47,695 nucleotides of DNA, from the NCBI RefSeq assembly GCF_000334155.1, contig NZ_ANNK01000031.1, positions 1 to 47,695 on the forward strand. Reading direction: 5' to 3'. The position numbers were made by a program, and so were the translations under genes. Under the pieces are notes generated by a model. That model ran no database searches. It saw only the letters and a program-made list of their open reading frames with translations, and was not told the DNA's origin. Every line of letters starts with the position of its first letter. Position 1 is the first letter of the stretch. This DNA comes from Halalkalibacterium ligniniphilum (GTDB taxonomy: Bacteria; Bacillota; Bacilli; Bacillales; Bacillaceae_D). This document shows, one piece after another, positions 6,443 through 15,917 of the stretch.

Positions 6443-8719
6443 ATGAAGAAAAGAAGTTTGAAAGTACGGGCTGCGATGCTAACCGCTGTTATGGTAATGG
6501 CAGCTCCGTTTGTTGAGGGCGCACCAGCCAAGGTTGAGGCGAGTGGAACGGTTCAGTCACAGTTTCAAGTAGCGACAGGGGTCGATTACCGTGAGCTGCG
6601 TGTCAGCTCAAACGTTACAGCGAATGTCTTAAATGTTAATTTAAATGACCCGTATACAAAGCTAGATGTGCACACACCGCTACCGTTTAATTCAACAATG
6701 ACAACGACACAGCAGGCACGGGCCAATTCAAGTGAAGGCCATCGTGTCGTAGGTGCCGTGAATGCAACGTTTTTTGATATGCAATCACCAGATCGGATGC
6801 CTTTTAGCATCATTGCTGAAAACAATCGCATCATTAACTATGGTGTCGTTTCCACTGATAGGAACCATTACCGGAGCGAGCCGATTGTCTTCGGGGTGAA
6901 ACGGGACGGAAAAGCAACGGTCGATACTTATGAGATTCGCTCAAGAGCGAGCTTTAATGGGGAATCTCTTCCTGTCCACAACATGAACTATACACGCAAC
7001 AATAATGAACTGATTATCTATACACCAAGTCATATTCGTGAACGGACGGGAACGAACCAGTACGGAGTGGAAGTCGTTGTGCGAAACGCCTCAAAGAATA
7101 TGAGTCAGCTGTCATTCGGCGATCGGGTCACAGGTACGGTGGAAAGAGTCTATTCATACAATGAGTCAGGGAATTCAGCGATTCCGAAGGATGGGTTTGT
7201 GCTATCAGGTAATGGCGCCACCAATATTGACAAGCTATCGAAACTAAAGCCAGGGGATTCTGTTGAGGTCACGATTGATATTAATGACACATGGAAGGAT
7301 GCGCAACTGATACTTGGAAGTGGACCGCAGCTTGTAAAAAATGGCCGTGTCGATATTACGATGAATACGTCAAGCTTCCGTGCGACCCAGCGTGTGGCCC
7401 GGACAGGTGTTGCTGTGAACCGGACTGGCGATCGTGTCTTTATGGTGACAGCATCGGCCATGACGATCCCTGAGTTTGCCCAATACATGGTTTCCCTCGG
7501 GGCAGACCGGGCACTCAATTTTGATGGGGGTGGCTCGACGACCATGGCCGTTCGTCAGCAAGGACAAATGTACCCTACTCTTGCCAATAGTCCATCTGAC
7601 GGTTCAGAGCGACGAGTATCCGCAACCCTTCAAGCGATTAGTACAGCACCGTCAGGTACGCTGGCAAGTGTTGAATTTGAGGCGATCTCTCGTCCCGTTG
7701 TCGTCGGTTCGAGGGTGACAATTAAGCCAACGCGCGCATTTGATTTGCATTATCAAACAATGCCATTTGACCAAAGCCAAGTTGATTGGGCGGTTACAGC
7801 TGGGATCGGAACGTTAAATGGTTTACAGTTTGAAGCAACAAAAGCGGGACAAGGCCGGGTACGTGCTTTAAAGGACGGAAACGTTCTTGGCAGTGTGCCG
7901 ATTACGGTCATTGACACCTTTGACCGCTTAGATGTGGAACCGGCAAAAACGACATTCAACTTTGGAGAAACGCAAACTTTTACAGCAAAAGCAGCAAACA
8001 ACCAAGGCGCTCAGCCGATTTTCAATGCAAGCCAAGTAAAGTGGTCCGTTTCAGGGAACATTGGAACGATTAATCAAAAAGGGGAGTTCCGTGCGGGAAA
8101 TCAGTCTGCTAGCGGACATGTGATTGCTTCCTTCAACAATGTGGAACGACGGATTCCAGTATCGGTGATTTCACCAGATCAATTCCGTGATGTACCAGCT
8201 GATCACTGGGCGTTTGAGCAACTACATTTCTTAAAGGATCGAGGCGTTCTCAGAGGCTATGAGGACGGGACGGTTGGCGCAAGTCAGCAGCTCCGTCGTG
8301 CTCAAGCTGCATCGATGCTCGTTCGCGAATTTAAGTTACGAGAGAACAATGCGACCTATCCTGACCCAGGATTTAGTGATATATCAACAGATTTTTACGC
8401 TTATCATGACATTGCAGCGATTGCTGGTGCTGGATTTATGACAGGACGTGATAATGGAAGCTTTGGTCCAAATGGTACGTTAACACGCGGGCAAATGGCA
8501 GTTATTCTCTACCGTGCCTATGGATTGGAAGGCCAGGCGACATCAGGAGGACAGCGATTCCCTGATGTCAGTCCAGATTTCTGGGCATATAAAGAAATAG
8601 AAGCCTTAGTGGCAGCGGGAATTGCCAGTGGCTACGAGAACGGCAATTTTGGTCCGAACGACCCTGTCAGTCGTGCACAATTTGCCGTATTCCTCCATCG
8701 AGCGATTACACACCAATAA
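6443..8719 (+). CDS. SLH-anchored phosphodiester glycosidase (NAGPA family)
   Basis: A secreted protein of 758 residues. After a signal peptide (1 to about 34) comes an NAGPA/DUF2233-type domain (about 80-400) with the family motifs VNATFFDM, ARTGVAVN and NFDGGGSTTM. Family members cleave sugar-1-phosphodiester links. Two Ig-like (BIG2-type) modules (about 405-575) act as a spacer, and three SLH domains (577-757; LRRAQAASML, LTRGQMAVIL, VSRAQFAVFL) anchor it to the wall. A GAGGAG ribosome site precedes ATG. By inference the substrate could be a phosphate-linked wall glycopolymer. It is monocistronic. The domain call is firm, the substrate unknown. Confidence 0.9.
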   Translation: MKKRSLKVRAAMLTAVMVMAAPFVEGAPAKVEASGTVQSQFQVATGVDYRELRVSSNVTANVLNVNLNDPYTKLDVHTPLPFNSTMTTTQQARANSSEGHRVVGAVNATFFDMQSPDRMPFSIIAENNRIINYGVVSTDRNHYRSEPIVFGVKRDGKATVDTYEIRSRASFNGESLPVHNMNYTRNNNELIIYTPSHIRERTGTNQYGVEVVVRNASKNMSQLSFGDRVTGTVERVYSYNESGNSAIPKDGFVLSGNGATNIDKLSKLKPGDSVEVTIDINDTWKDAQLILGSGPQLVKNGRVDITMNTSSFRATQRVARTGVAVNRTGDRVFMVTASAMTIPEFAQYMVSLGADRALNFDGGGSTTMAVRQQGQMYPTLANSPSDGSERRVSATLQAISTAPSGTLASVEFEAISRPVVVGSRVTIKPTRAFDLHYQTMPFDQSQVDWAVTAGIGTLNGLQFEATKAGQGRVRALKDGNVLGSVPITVIDTFDRLDVEPAKTTFNFGETQTFTAKAANNQGAQPIFNASQVKWSVSGNIGTINQKGEFRAGNQSASGHVIASFNNVERRIPVSVISPDQFRDVPADHWAFEQLHFLKDRGVLRGYEDGTVGASQQLRRAQAASMLVREFKLRENNATYPDPGFSDISTDFYAYHDIAAIAGAGFMTGRDNGSFGPNGTLTRGQMAVILYRAYGLEGQATSGGQRFPDVSPDFWAYKEIEALVAAGIASGYENGNFGPNDPVSRAQFAVFLHRAITHQ

Positions 8720-8730
8720 AACATCAACAT

Positions 8731-8772
8731 AAAAGCTGCTTCAAGAATCAAACATTTTTGGAGCAGCTTTTT
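8731..8772 (+). terminator. Terminator after the glycosidase gene
   Basis: AAAAGCTGCTTCAAGA pairs with TTTTGGAGCAGCTTTT, followed by T residues. Confidence 0.88.
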
Positions 8773-8799
8773 ATTCGTTTTAAAAGAGGAGGGAGCCTG

Positions 8800-8904
8800 G
8801 TGGATCGGAGCAAACAATTATTGTTTGATGTGATTTTTGTTTCACTGCTTGTTGGGTTGATTGTGTCTGCATTTGCAGCTTTGTTAGAGTGGGCAAATGC
8901 ATAA
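8800..8904 (+). CDS. 34-residue membrane peptide, GTG start
   Basis: A short frame encodes MDRSKQLLFDVIFV followed by SLLVGLIVSAFAALLEWANA: a charged N-terminus and one long hydrophobic segment. A perfect AGGAGG lies 8 bases before the GTG, which is strong evidence for translation. The stop is 32 bases before the next small gene, so the two probably form an operon. No family is recognised. Confidence 0.6.
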   Translation: MDRSKQLLFDVIFVSLLVGLIVSAFAALLEWANA

Positions 8905-8936
8905 GGTTGGATTTATTCACTAAAAGGAGGGATTCA

Positions 8937-9143
8937 ATGCCGACGTGGCTAAAAACGATGCTGTTTTGGGTCATCGTGCTTCCAGTTATGGTCACAGCGA
9001 TGTTGATTGGCGTCGATCATCTAAGAGGGGAACATATTGAACTCATTTCGTACGTACCAAATTTATTAGGCTTTGCCACAGGTGGAATTTTTGTAGGGTT
9101 TGTTATGCATCAAGTGAAGAAGCTAAGAGAGAATAAAGGGTGA
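8937..9143 (+). CDS. Small two-TM membrane protein, partner of the 34-residue peptide
   Basis: A protein of 68 residues (MPTWLKTMLFWVIVLP...) with two transmembrane segments (about 7-23 and 40-57) and a basic tail (VKKLRENKG). AAAGGAGGG lies 5 bases before ATG at 8937; upstream in-frame codons lie in the preceding peptide gene and are rejected. It follows the 34-residue membrane peptide and faces secA2 convergently. The function is unknown. Confidence 0.72.
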   Translation: MPTWLKTMLFWVIVLPVMVTAMLIGVDHLRGEHIELISYVPNLLGFATGGIFVGFVMHQVKKLRENKG

Positions 9144-9274
9144 ACGACCCGCGATCTACGCTTTGCAAAGAGGCGGGGACTGCATTCCCTTTTTTTCAGC
9201 GTTCGCCATCTCTTTTAAGGGGTGGGTTTATTTTTTTATTCCGTACCCGCATGATTCTAAGCTTCTAATCTCGC

Positions 9275-9304
9275 AAAATAAAAAAGAGGCCAGCAATTGG
9301 CCTC
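9275..9304 (-). terminator. Terminator of secA2
   Basis: On the minus strand GAGGCCA-loop-TGGCCTC followed by TTTTTTATTTT. A second hairpin (TAGGAGC/GCTCCTA) lies between it and the stop codon, near 9315-9350. The plus strand gap 9144-9274 shows no clear feature. Confidence 0.88.
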
Positions 9305-9365
9305 CTTCTCAAGAATAGGAGCACGGTACACGAGGTTCTCCCGCTCCTACCACCTTTTTTCGATC

Positions 9366-11729
9366 TTATGCTTCTGTCTTTTCAAAATAGGGACGGATGT
9401 TCTTTGCAAGGTGAATGCTCACGTCCCGTTCAATGGTTTGATACATCATTTTAAAGAGCTCGAAGCCTTCTCGGGTGTAGATGCGCATCGGGTCCTCTTG
9501 ACTATAGCCGCGCAAGCCGATTCCTTCTTTTAAGCGGGTCATGTCTTCAATGTGCTGAAGCCAATGGATGTCTACGGTCATTAGCAAAATACGCTTGCAT
9601 AAAAACTGAATGTCGCTGTTCTCATGGAAGGCTTCGATTTTCGCTACGTACGCTTTCACATGCTCTTCAACGATTTCCTTGACGTCCTCAATCCCTTCAA
9701 GACTAGCAGGAAACGTAATTTGCTCGGTGACGAGCAGGTGGTTGAGGCGCGAGGAAAGCTCCTCTAGGTTCCATTCTTCAGGCAATAAGCCTTCGATGCA
9801 GTATTGCTCCACATAGCTGTTTGCCGCAGACTTGATCATTGGCAGAGTGAGCGCCATTGAATCCTCCGTTTCAATGGCCTTGTTGCGAAGTTCATAGATG
9901 ACATTCCGCTGATCGTTCACAACGTCATCAAGCTTTAAGGTATACTCACGGGCGGCGTAGTTGTGGTCTTCACACATGCGCTGCACACGGTCGATGATCT
10001 CATAGATCTCGTCATTTAAAATCACACCGCGCTCGTCCGTTTTCATATTCAGCTTAAATTTCTCAATCTCCTCACGGCCGAAGCGAAGCACCATTTCATC
10101 CTCAATGGAAATGAACATTTGTGTTTCCCCTGGGTCCCCTTGACGACCTGAACGTCCTTTGAGCTGGTTATCAATCCGGCGGCTTTCATGACGCTCTGTT
10201 CCGATAACGAGAAGTCCGCCAAGCTCTGCCACGCCTTCACCAAGCTCAATGTCTGTTCCCCGTCCTGCCATATTTGTGGCAATCGTTACTTGGTATTTTT
10301 GTCCTGCTTGTGAAATAAGCTCGACTTCTTTTTCTACACTTTTCGCATTGAGTAGCTCGTACGGAATATTCAGATCATCGAGATAGGTTGCCATCGTCTC
10401 CGATTGAATAATCGAGGTGGTCCCGATTAAGACAGGCTGACCGAGCTTATGGCGCTTTTCCACTTCCTTGGCGACGGCGCCATATTTTTGTTCTACCGTT
10501 TCAAAAATAATGTCTTTTTTGTCTTTACGAATACGTGGTTGGTTTGTTGGCACTTGAATAACATCCATGCCATAGAGCATTTGAAATTCTTTTTCTTCTG
10601 TTTTCGCCGTTCCTGTCATCCCACATAAAATCGGATACATGCGGAAATAGTTTTGGATCGTGACGACGGCCTGTGTTTTGTTTTCCTCTGTGATCGTTAC
10701 GCCTTCCTTTGCTTCAAGGGCTTGATGTAAGCCGTCACTGAAGCTGCGTCCTTCCATAATCCGACCTGTGAACATATCAACGAGCTGGATTTCTCCATCC
10801 TTGACAATATAATCGACGTCACGCTTGAACATGACGTGGGCACGAAGGGCTTGAAGAATAAAATGGAAGAGCGTTTGGTGCTCTAAATCGTACAGGTTAT
10901 CCACCCCAAAGGCACGCTCGACCTTTGTGATGCCGTCATCTGTTAAGCTGACCGATTTCATGACCGCATCATAAATATAATCCGTTTCGTTTTTCAAGCC
11001 GCGGGCAAATTTCGCACAGACATTGTACAAATTCGGGTTAACAGTCGTCTTTCCGGCAATGATGAGCGGCGTCTTCGCCTCATCGATAAGCACACTATCA
11101 ATCTCATCAATAATGGCAAAATGATAGGGACGCTGTGAGCGCTGGCTTGCATTGTAGACCATGTTGTCCCGTAAAAAGTCAAAGCCAAATTCATTGCCAA
11201 TTCCGTATGTAATGTCAGCCTGGTAGGCGGCTTGCTTTTCCTCAGGCGAAAGCCCAGGCACGTTCAAGCCTACGGTTAAGCCTAGAAACTCATGGACCTG
11301 TCCAATTTGTTCACGGTCACGCTCCGCTAAATACTGGTTGACGGTGATGACGTGAACCCCTTTTCCTTCAAGGGCACGTAAATAAGAAGGAAGGGAGGCA
11401 ACCAGCGTTTTACCTTCCCCTGTTGGCATTTCGGCAATATTACCGTCATTGAGGACAAGTCCACCGATAAGCTGGACGTCATAGTGACGCAAACCGAGGA
11501 CACGCTTTGATGCTTCACGGACAACGGCGAACGCTTCTACTTTGATGTCATCAAGTGATTTTCCTTCCTTTAATTGCTGCTTAAAATCGGTTGTTTTTTC
11601 TCGTAGCTCTTCGTCAGAAAGCTTTTCAAGCGTTGATTCTAATCTATTCATTTCAGCGACAAGCTTACTGTATTTCTTCAGCTTTCGTTCTTGTCCGTCG
11701 CCGATTAATTTTTTGAGTGAAGTTAGCAT
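9366..11729 (-). CDS. secA2: Accessory Sec translocase ATPase SecA2
   Basis: A protein of 787 residues. Walker A is MPTGEGKT (about 101-108) and the Walker B/DEAD-like motif is IIDEIDSVLIDEAKTPLI (about 204-221); VGTGRGTD-type helicase motif VI appears as NMAGRGTDIELG and GRSGRQGD. The protein ends at IRPYFEKTEA and lacks the cysteine/histidine zinc tail of the housekeeping SecA (about 840 residues). Both the length and the missing tail fit SecA2. In Bacillus anthracis SecA2 exports SLH S-layer proteins, so the SLH-rich neighbourhood fits this role. The start is supported by GAAGGAGAG 7 bases upstream. Transcribed alone. Confidence 0.9.
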   Translation of the reverse strand: MLTSLKKLIGDGQERKLKKYSKLVAEMNRLESTLEKLSDEELREKTTDFKQQLKEGKSLDDIKVEAFAVVREASKRVLGLRHYDVQLIGGLVLNDGNIAEMPTGEGKTLVASLPSYLRALEGKGVHVITVNQYLAERDREQIGQVHEFLGLTVGLNVPGLSPEEKQAAYQADITYGIGNEFGFDFLRDNMVYNASQRSQRPYHFAIIDEIDSVLIDEAKTPLIIAGKTTVNPNLYNVCAKFARGLKNETDYIYDAVMKSVSLTDDGITKVERAFGVDNLYDLEHQTLFHFILQALRAHVMFKRDVDYIVKDGEIQLVDMFTGRIMEGRSFSDGLHQALEAKEGVTITEENKTQAVVTIQNYFRMYPILCGMTGTAKTEEKEFQMLYGMDVIQVPTNQPRIRKDKKDIIFETVEQKYGAVAKEVEKRHKLGQPVLIGTTSIIQSETMATYLDDLNIPYELLNAKSVEKEVELISQAGQKYQVTIATNMAGRGTDIELGEGVAELGGLLVIGTERHESRRIDNQLKGRSGRQGDPGETQMFISIEDEMVLRFGREEIEKFKLNMKTDERGVILNDEIYEIIDRVQRMCEDHNYAAREYTLKLDDVVNDQRNVIYELRNKAIETEDSMALTLPMIKSAANSYVEQYCIEGLLPEEWNLEELSSRLNHLLVTEQITFPASLEGIEDVKEIVEEHVKAYVAKIEAFHENSDIQFLCKRILLMTVDIHWLQHIEDMTRLKEGIGLRGYSQEDPMRIYTREGFELFKMMYQTIERDVSIHLAKNIRPYFEKTEA

Positions 11730-11768
11730 AACGTTCTCTCCTTCGAGTCGAAAAATCCTTTACACCTC

Positions 11769-11774
11769 AGTATA
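11769..11774 (-). promoter_or_regulatory. Extended -10 promoter of secA2
   Basis: On the minus strand TGGTATACT (TGnTATAAT-like) about 40 bases before the start codon. Confidence 0.5.
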
Positions 11775-11814
11775 CCATGGAATCGAAAATGAAGAGATAC
11801 CAAAAATAAGAAAC

Positions 11815-11938
11815 GAGCATGAGCAGTTCGCACTTCCTGCATGAATGAAAGTGAGGATAAGCAGCCTATAATTAAAGGGATGCAAGCGAAAGCGCTTCTT
11901 TATTTTCACCCACTGTACTGAAGCTCTGTCCCCTTTTC
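11815..11938. repeat. Repeat family 2, copy D
   Basis: An element of about 125 bases that starts GAGCATGAGCAGTTC and ends GAAGCTCTGTCCCCTTTT. It is in direct tandem with the next copy, between secA2 and the subtilase gene. Confidence 0.75.
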
Positions 11939-11942
11939 GCAG

Positions 11943-12066
11943 AGCATGAGCAGTTCTCTCTTCCCGCTTGGATGAAAACAAGTTCATCAGGTCATTCTGT
12001 GCACCATTTCAATGAAGGCGGCGTGAGCGGAAGTGCTTCATAGAATTGAAGCTCTGTCCCCTTTTC
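11943..12066. repeat. Repeat family 2, copy A
   Basis: GAGCATGAGCAGTTCTCTC, then CATTCTGTGCACC, CAATGAAGGCGGCGTGAGCG, GTGCTTCAT and GAAGCTCTGTCCCCTTTT. The same ordered words occur inverted at 21648-21771 and direct at 23637-23768. Confidence 0.8.
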
Positions 12067-12165
12067 AAATAGAATTCTAGCAAGCTTTTTACATAGTAAA
12101 CCTAATTTAGATGAGACTTTTGTAGAATTTTCTTGATATTTACTGTGATTATGCTGGAGATTTGC

Positions 12166-12171
12166 TATAAT
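12166..12171 (+). promoter_or_regulatory. Extended -10 promoter of the subtilase gene
   Basis: TTTGCTATAAT carries a perfect extended -10 (TGnTATAAT), giving a leader of about 105 bases. Confidence 0.6.
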
Positions 12172-12282
12172 ATATCCATATGTTTACATAGTTGGTTTTT
12201 GATAGTTTTAAAGAGAGAAGGAGGGTATAGGCCGCATTTCGTAAATGATTTTGACCTCAATCCAAGGGAGGATTTTTTCTTT

Positions 12283-15200
12283 ATGGTGTTATTGCGAAAA
12301 TATTTATTCGTGCCAGTTGTCATTCTAGCCCTACTCGCATCAGCTTTTTCCACAGCCTCTGTTCAGGCGGTTGAAAAGCAAGCTGCTTATAAAGGGGAAA
12401 AAGAATATGGTCACATCTATGACCGCTTAGGTGTTGAGCGACCAGATGATGTGGAAGCAGCGAAAAAACAACAAGAAGAAAAACCAAGTTTTAGTGAAGA
12501 TACATTTATAATTCAGTATGAAGAACGTCTTTCAAATGAAGTCCACCGTCGCGTTGGTGGTCAAGTGATTAAGCGTTTTCCAGATCTAGGCTATGACGTT
12601 GTCAAAGTAAAAGGCAACCAATCGGTGGAGCAGGTTGTGGAGGCATATGCAAAAATTGATGGTGTTACCTATGCTTCACCAAGTGCATTGTACCAATCAT
12701 ATGCTAGCGATCCGAAGCTTGAGCAAATGTACCATCTTGGGCAGCTGAACATAGAAGGAGCGCTTAAGCTTGCGGGTGAGAATGAAATCATTGTTGCTGT
12801 CATTGATACAGGTCTTGATACAACGCATCCTGAGTTAAAAAATAATTTATTGCCTGATTACAATGCCTATGAGCCAATGCGTCGAGGTCTTAGTGACATT
12901 CACGGTACCCATGTAGCGGGGATTATCGCTGGGGAAGCAAATAATGGCATCGGCGGCATGGGTGTAAATCCGAATGCGAAGATCTTACCAATTGATGTGT
13001 TTAACGGCATGTGGGGCGCATCTGATTATGTGATCGCTGAAGGAATTTTATATGCTGTTGAAAACGGAGCAGACGTCATTAACATGAGCCTTGGTGGCTG
13101 GATGGAATCAAAGCTAATGGAAGCCGCAGTTAAACATGCGATTGAAGCAGGGGTTGTTGTCGTTGCGGCTGCCGGGAATGATGGCGCTGATATTGTTAGC
13201 TATCCCGCTGCTTATGATGGGGTTATTAGTGTTGGGGCAACGAATGAGAAGAAAGAGCTCGCTTATTTCTCTTCTTATGGATCATCTATTGACGTCGTTG
13301 CACCTGGCGAAAATGTCTACAGCACGATTGATTACATGGGCAAAAAATCCTTCGTTGAGCTAAGCGGAACGTCGATGGCCTCACCTGTTGTTGCTGGGGT
13401 TGCTTCTTTACTTTTATCAAAATACCCTGATTTAACACCGTATGAAGTGAACTACATTTTACAGCAGTCGGCAACGGATCTTGGTTCGCCAGGCTTTGAC
13501 ACGAAGTTTGGCTACGGCCTTGTGGACCCAGTTGCAGCGTTACAATTTGATCTTTCGTCAATTCCAGAAAATCCAGCTGTTAGCGGAGAAAATGTGTTTG
13601 AAGAGGCTGAGTTCATTGAAGTCGGTGAAGACGGTTATTCCACGAGTGGAACGATTACAAAGCCTTGGGAAACACACTGGAAGTCAATGAATGTTCAAGA
13701 AGGGGAGCTTGTTCAATTCATTTTGGACAGCAGTGCGCCTTACGATTATAAATTAGTGCTTAAGTATTACCGAGAAGGTGAAGATGAACCGAGTGAAACA
13801 ATTGAAGTAAATGATGTAAAAGCAGGTGTCGCGGAAGGGTACTTGTTTGAGGCGGAAGCCGCTGGCACGCTCGCTATCGGTGTAAGAGATGCATATTACA
13901 AGTACAATGAAGCTGGAGATTCTAGCTATACTCTTACGCTTTCAAGCTATGATAGCTATTTAGAAGATGGAATATCAAAAGAAGATCCAGTGACAATTAC
14001 AAGCTTACCTTATGATTCCAATGAAGATGAGCGTTCTCCATTCTATCTTGCAGGTGAAGAAGGAGATAGCGACTATTTCCGCTTTACAGCTGAAGAGCTG
14101 GAAGTTTTTGAAGTGAAGGCATCTGGTACACCAGGTGTGAATACAACGTTAAAGCTTTATTTTGCGGAAGATTTTGATCAAGAAATTCCTGAAGAGCTTC
14201 TTGAGGAGCTTCCAGAAGAGTATTTGGACGAAATGATGAACAGCGAGCCTTGGCCGTTTCTCGTTGAAAACAGCAATGGTGTAGGCGAAGGGGAAACGAT
14301 GATGTTTGATGCCATCCCTGGTCAAGAGTATGTGCTTGAAGTGACGAGCTTGCCGGAGTACGGCGCTGGGTTTGACGATATTCTCATGATACTATTCGGA
14401 CTTTTCCCTGAAGTAGCGGGTGGTGGATTAGCGTCCCACGTTCCTTATGAGCTCTCTGTTCGTTCTGAAGTCTTGCCGCCTGATGAGGATCATTTCCCGA
14501 TGGGTGGTGATATGGGACCGATCATGGAAGAAGAGGTAGCCGATGAAACTGATGGTCTTGCAGCGTATTTAAAACAGCGCCTCAACAATAAGCAAAATGT
14601 TGAAATCTACTTCGATGGGTTTTATTTTGGTGGGGAAGATGACGGGGCATTGCTTGAGATGGCACCTGAATATGAACTTGGAACAACAGCAGAGGGCTAT
14701 TTCCAATTTGCTTATGATATTGATCTATTAAAAATTGAGCCTGAGACAACAGGCCTCTACCAATTCAATGTGAATCAGTCTGAGAAACTATCGCCAATGA
14801 TCGAAGTGTTTAAGTATAATGAAGAGGAAGAATTTCTTCAGTATGTGACCTCCTCTATGAGCTATAATTTCTTTAATGCAGAGATTGCAGATGAATTTTT
14901 TGTCGGTCTTCAAGAAGGTGAGACGTATCTACTGATGGTATCAAATATGTATGGGAATCCAAGCCTTGATCCGTATAAGATCTCTTCAGAACTAGTCGCA
15001 ACAGAGATTCAAGATGCCTATGAGAACAATGATAAGCCTGAAGATGCACGGGATGTACCGAGCTTTGCCTTTACAGGGAATTTTGCGTTCCAGAATGATG
15101 TGGATATGTTCTATCTTGAAGGAACAGAGGATGCCCTATATGCGTTCAACCTTGAGGTTCGCGACACGCCAGCACACCGCCGCAATGGATTGCCTGATGA

Positions 15201-15807
15201 GCTGTATCAGCCCCTTGATCCCATGGTTATGATTATTGAGGATACCGAGGGAGATCGGGAATTGACTGATGAGGATTGGGCGAGAGCAATTATGTTTGAC
15301 CGTGGCTGGGAGGGTGAAGGTGAATTTGGTTCCTTTAATGTAAAAGAAGGCAAAGGCTACTTCATCGTTCTGCAAAACTGGTACTCAGCACCAAACCTTA
15401 ACTCGTATCGAATGACGGTTGCCCCAGCAAATATGGCGGATGGCGATTTAACAGGTGAAATGAAGAAGGATGCTCAGCCATTGCGTAAAGCTGGCAATAC
15501 GTGGACTGGAAAGGACTTCTTAAAGGTTGGGACTGAGCGCGGTCACTTAGATTATTATTCGTTCAAGCTTGACAAAAAGCAAAAAGTCCGCATGACCTTT
15601 GATACGCCAATGGACATTGACGGTGAGCTAACGTTATTTGATGCACATGGAAAAGAGCTTGCTCAATCAAATTATTATATGGCAGGAGATTCAGAGGTGA
15701 TCGTTAAGACGCTTACGAAAGGCACGTACTATGTAGGTGTTCGTGATGCCAATGACAACCCTAGCTTTAATCCATATGATGTAACAGTCGAGATCGTAAA
15801 CGAATAA
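12283..15807 (+). CDS. Large secreted S8 family serine protease (subtilase)
   Basis: A protein of 1174 residues. Signal peptide 1 to about 30, an I9-like propeptide (about 70-150), then the catalytic domain with Asp (VIDTGLDTTHPE), His (DIHGTHVAGI), oxyanion Asn (AAAGNDG) and Ser (GTSMASPVVAGVAS). The remaining 700 residues are acidic, repeated beta modules like bacterial pre-peptidase C-terminal domains (for example DSDYFRFTAEE, DVDMFYLEG, HLDYYSFKLD). No SLH or LPXTG anchor is present. GGGAGG lies about 11 bases before ATG at 12283; the longer frame starts before the ribosome site. The acidity suits alkaline or saline surroundings. The substrate may be surface proteins, by inference. Confidence 0.92.
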   Translation: MVLLRKYLFVPVVILALLASAFSTASVQAVEKQAAYKGEKEYGHIYDRLGVERPDDVEAAKKQQEEKPSFSEDTFIIQYEERLSNEVHRRVGGQVIKRFPDLGYDVVKVKGNQSVEQVVEAYAKIDGVTYASPSALYQSYASDPKLEQMYHLGQLNIEGALKLAGENEIIVAVIDTGLDTTHPELKNNLLPDYNAYEPMRRGLSDIHGTHVAGIIAGEANNGIGGMGVNPNAKILPIDVFNGMWGASDYVIAEGILYAVENGADVINMSLGGWMESKLMEAAVKHAIEAGVVVVAAAGNDGADIVSYPAAYDGVISVGATNEKKELAYFSSYGSSIDVVAPGENVYSTIDYMGKKSFVELSGTSMASPVVAGVASLLLSKYPDLTPYEVNYILQQSATDLGSPGFDTKFGYGLVDPVAALQFDLSSIPENPAVSGENVFEEAEFIEVGEDGYSTSGTITKPWETHWKSMNVQEGELVQFILDSSAPYDYKLVLKYYREGEDEPSETIEVNDVKAGVAEGYLFEAEAAGTLAIGVRDAYYKYNEAGDSSYTLTLSSYDSYLEDGISKEDPVTITSLPYDSNEDERSPFYLAGEEGDSDYFRFTAEELEVFEVKASGTPGVNTTLKLYFAEDFDQEIPEELLEELPEEYLDEMMNSEPWPFLVENSNGVGEGETMMFDAIPGQEYVLEVTSLPEYGAGFDDILMILFGLFPEVAGGGLASHVPYELSVRSEVLPPDEDHFPMGGDMGPIMEEEVADETDGLAAYLKQRLNNKQNVEIYFDGFYFGGEDDGALLEMAPEYELGTTAEGYFQFAYDIDLLKIEPETTGLYQFNVNQSEKLSPMIEVFKYNEEEEFLQYVTSSMSYNFFNAEIADEFFVGLQEGETYLLMVSNMYGNPSLDPYKISSELVATEIQDAYENNDKPEDARDVPSFAFTGNFAFQNDVDMFYLEGTEDALYAFNLEVRDTPAHRRNGLPDELYQPLDPMVMIIEDTEGDRELTDEDWARAIMFDRGWEGEGEFGSFNVKEGKGYFIVLQNWYSAPNLNSYRMTVAPANMADGDLTGEMKKDAQPLRKAGNTWTGKDFLKVGTERGHLDYYSFKLDKKQKVRMTFDTPMDIDGELTLFDAHGKELAQSNYYMAGDSEVIVKTLTKGTYYVGVRDANDNPSFNPYDVTVEIVNE

Positions 15808-15816
15808 GAAAACCGA

Positions 15817-15847
15817 AAAGTCTAGCAGCGATTTTGCTAGGCTTTTT
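15817..15847 (+). terminator. Terminator after the subtilase gene
   Basis: AAAGTCTAGCA pairs with TGCTAGGCTTT, followed by T residues. Confidence 0.85.
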
Positions 15848-15883
15848 GATTGGAAATTGGGCTGAATTTTTAAAAGGAAGCCC

Positions 15884-15917
15884 ATTCTCCCAATTAGGTA
15901 ATGAAAAATGGGAGAAT
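15884..15917 (+). promoter_or_regulatory. Hairpin just before the transglycosylase ribosome site
   Basis: ATTCTCCCA and TGGGAGAAT form a 9-bp perfect stem around a 16-base loop and end about 13 bases before GAGGAGG. A weak promoter (TTGATT, 17 bases, TTTAAA at 15846-15874) precedes it. This could be leader attenuation, but no T run follows immediately. Confidence 0.4.

Noticed and set aside
11885-11900. GAAAGCGCTTC, resembling a CcpA cre site
   Set aside because: It lies inside a family 2 repeat at the far end from any start codon, and the corresponding segment of the other copies does not preserve it.
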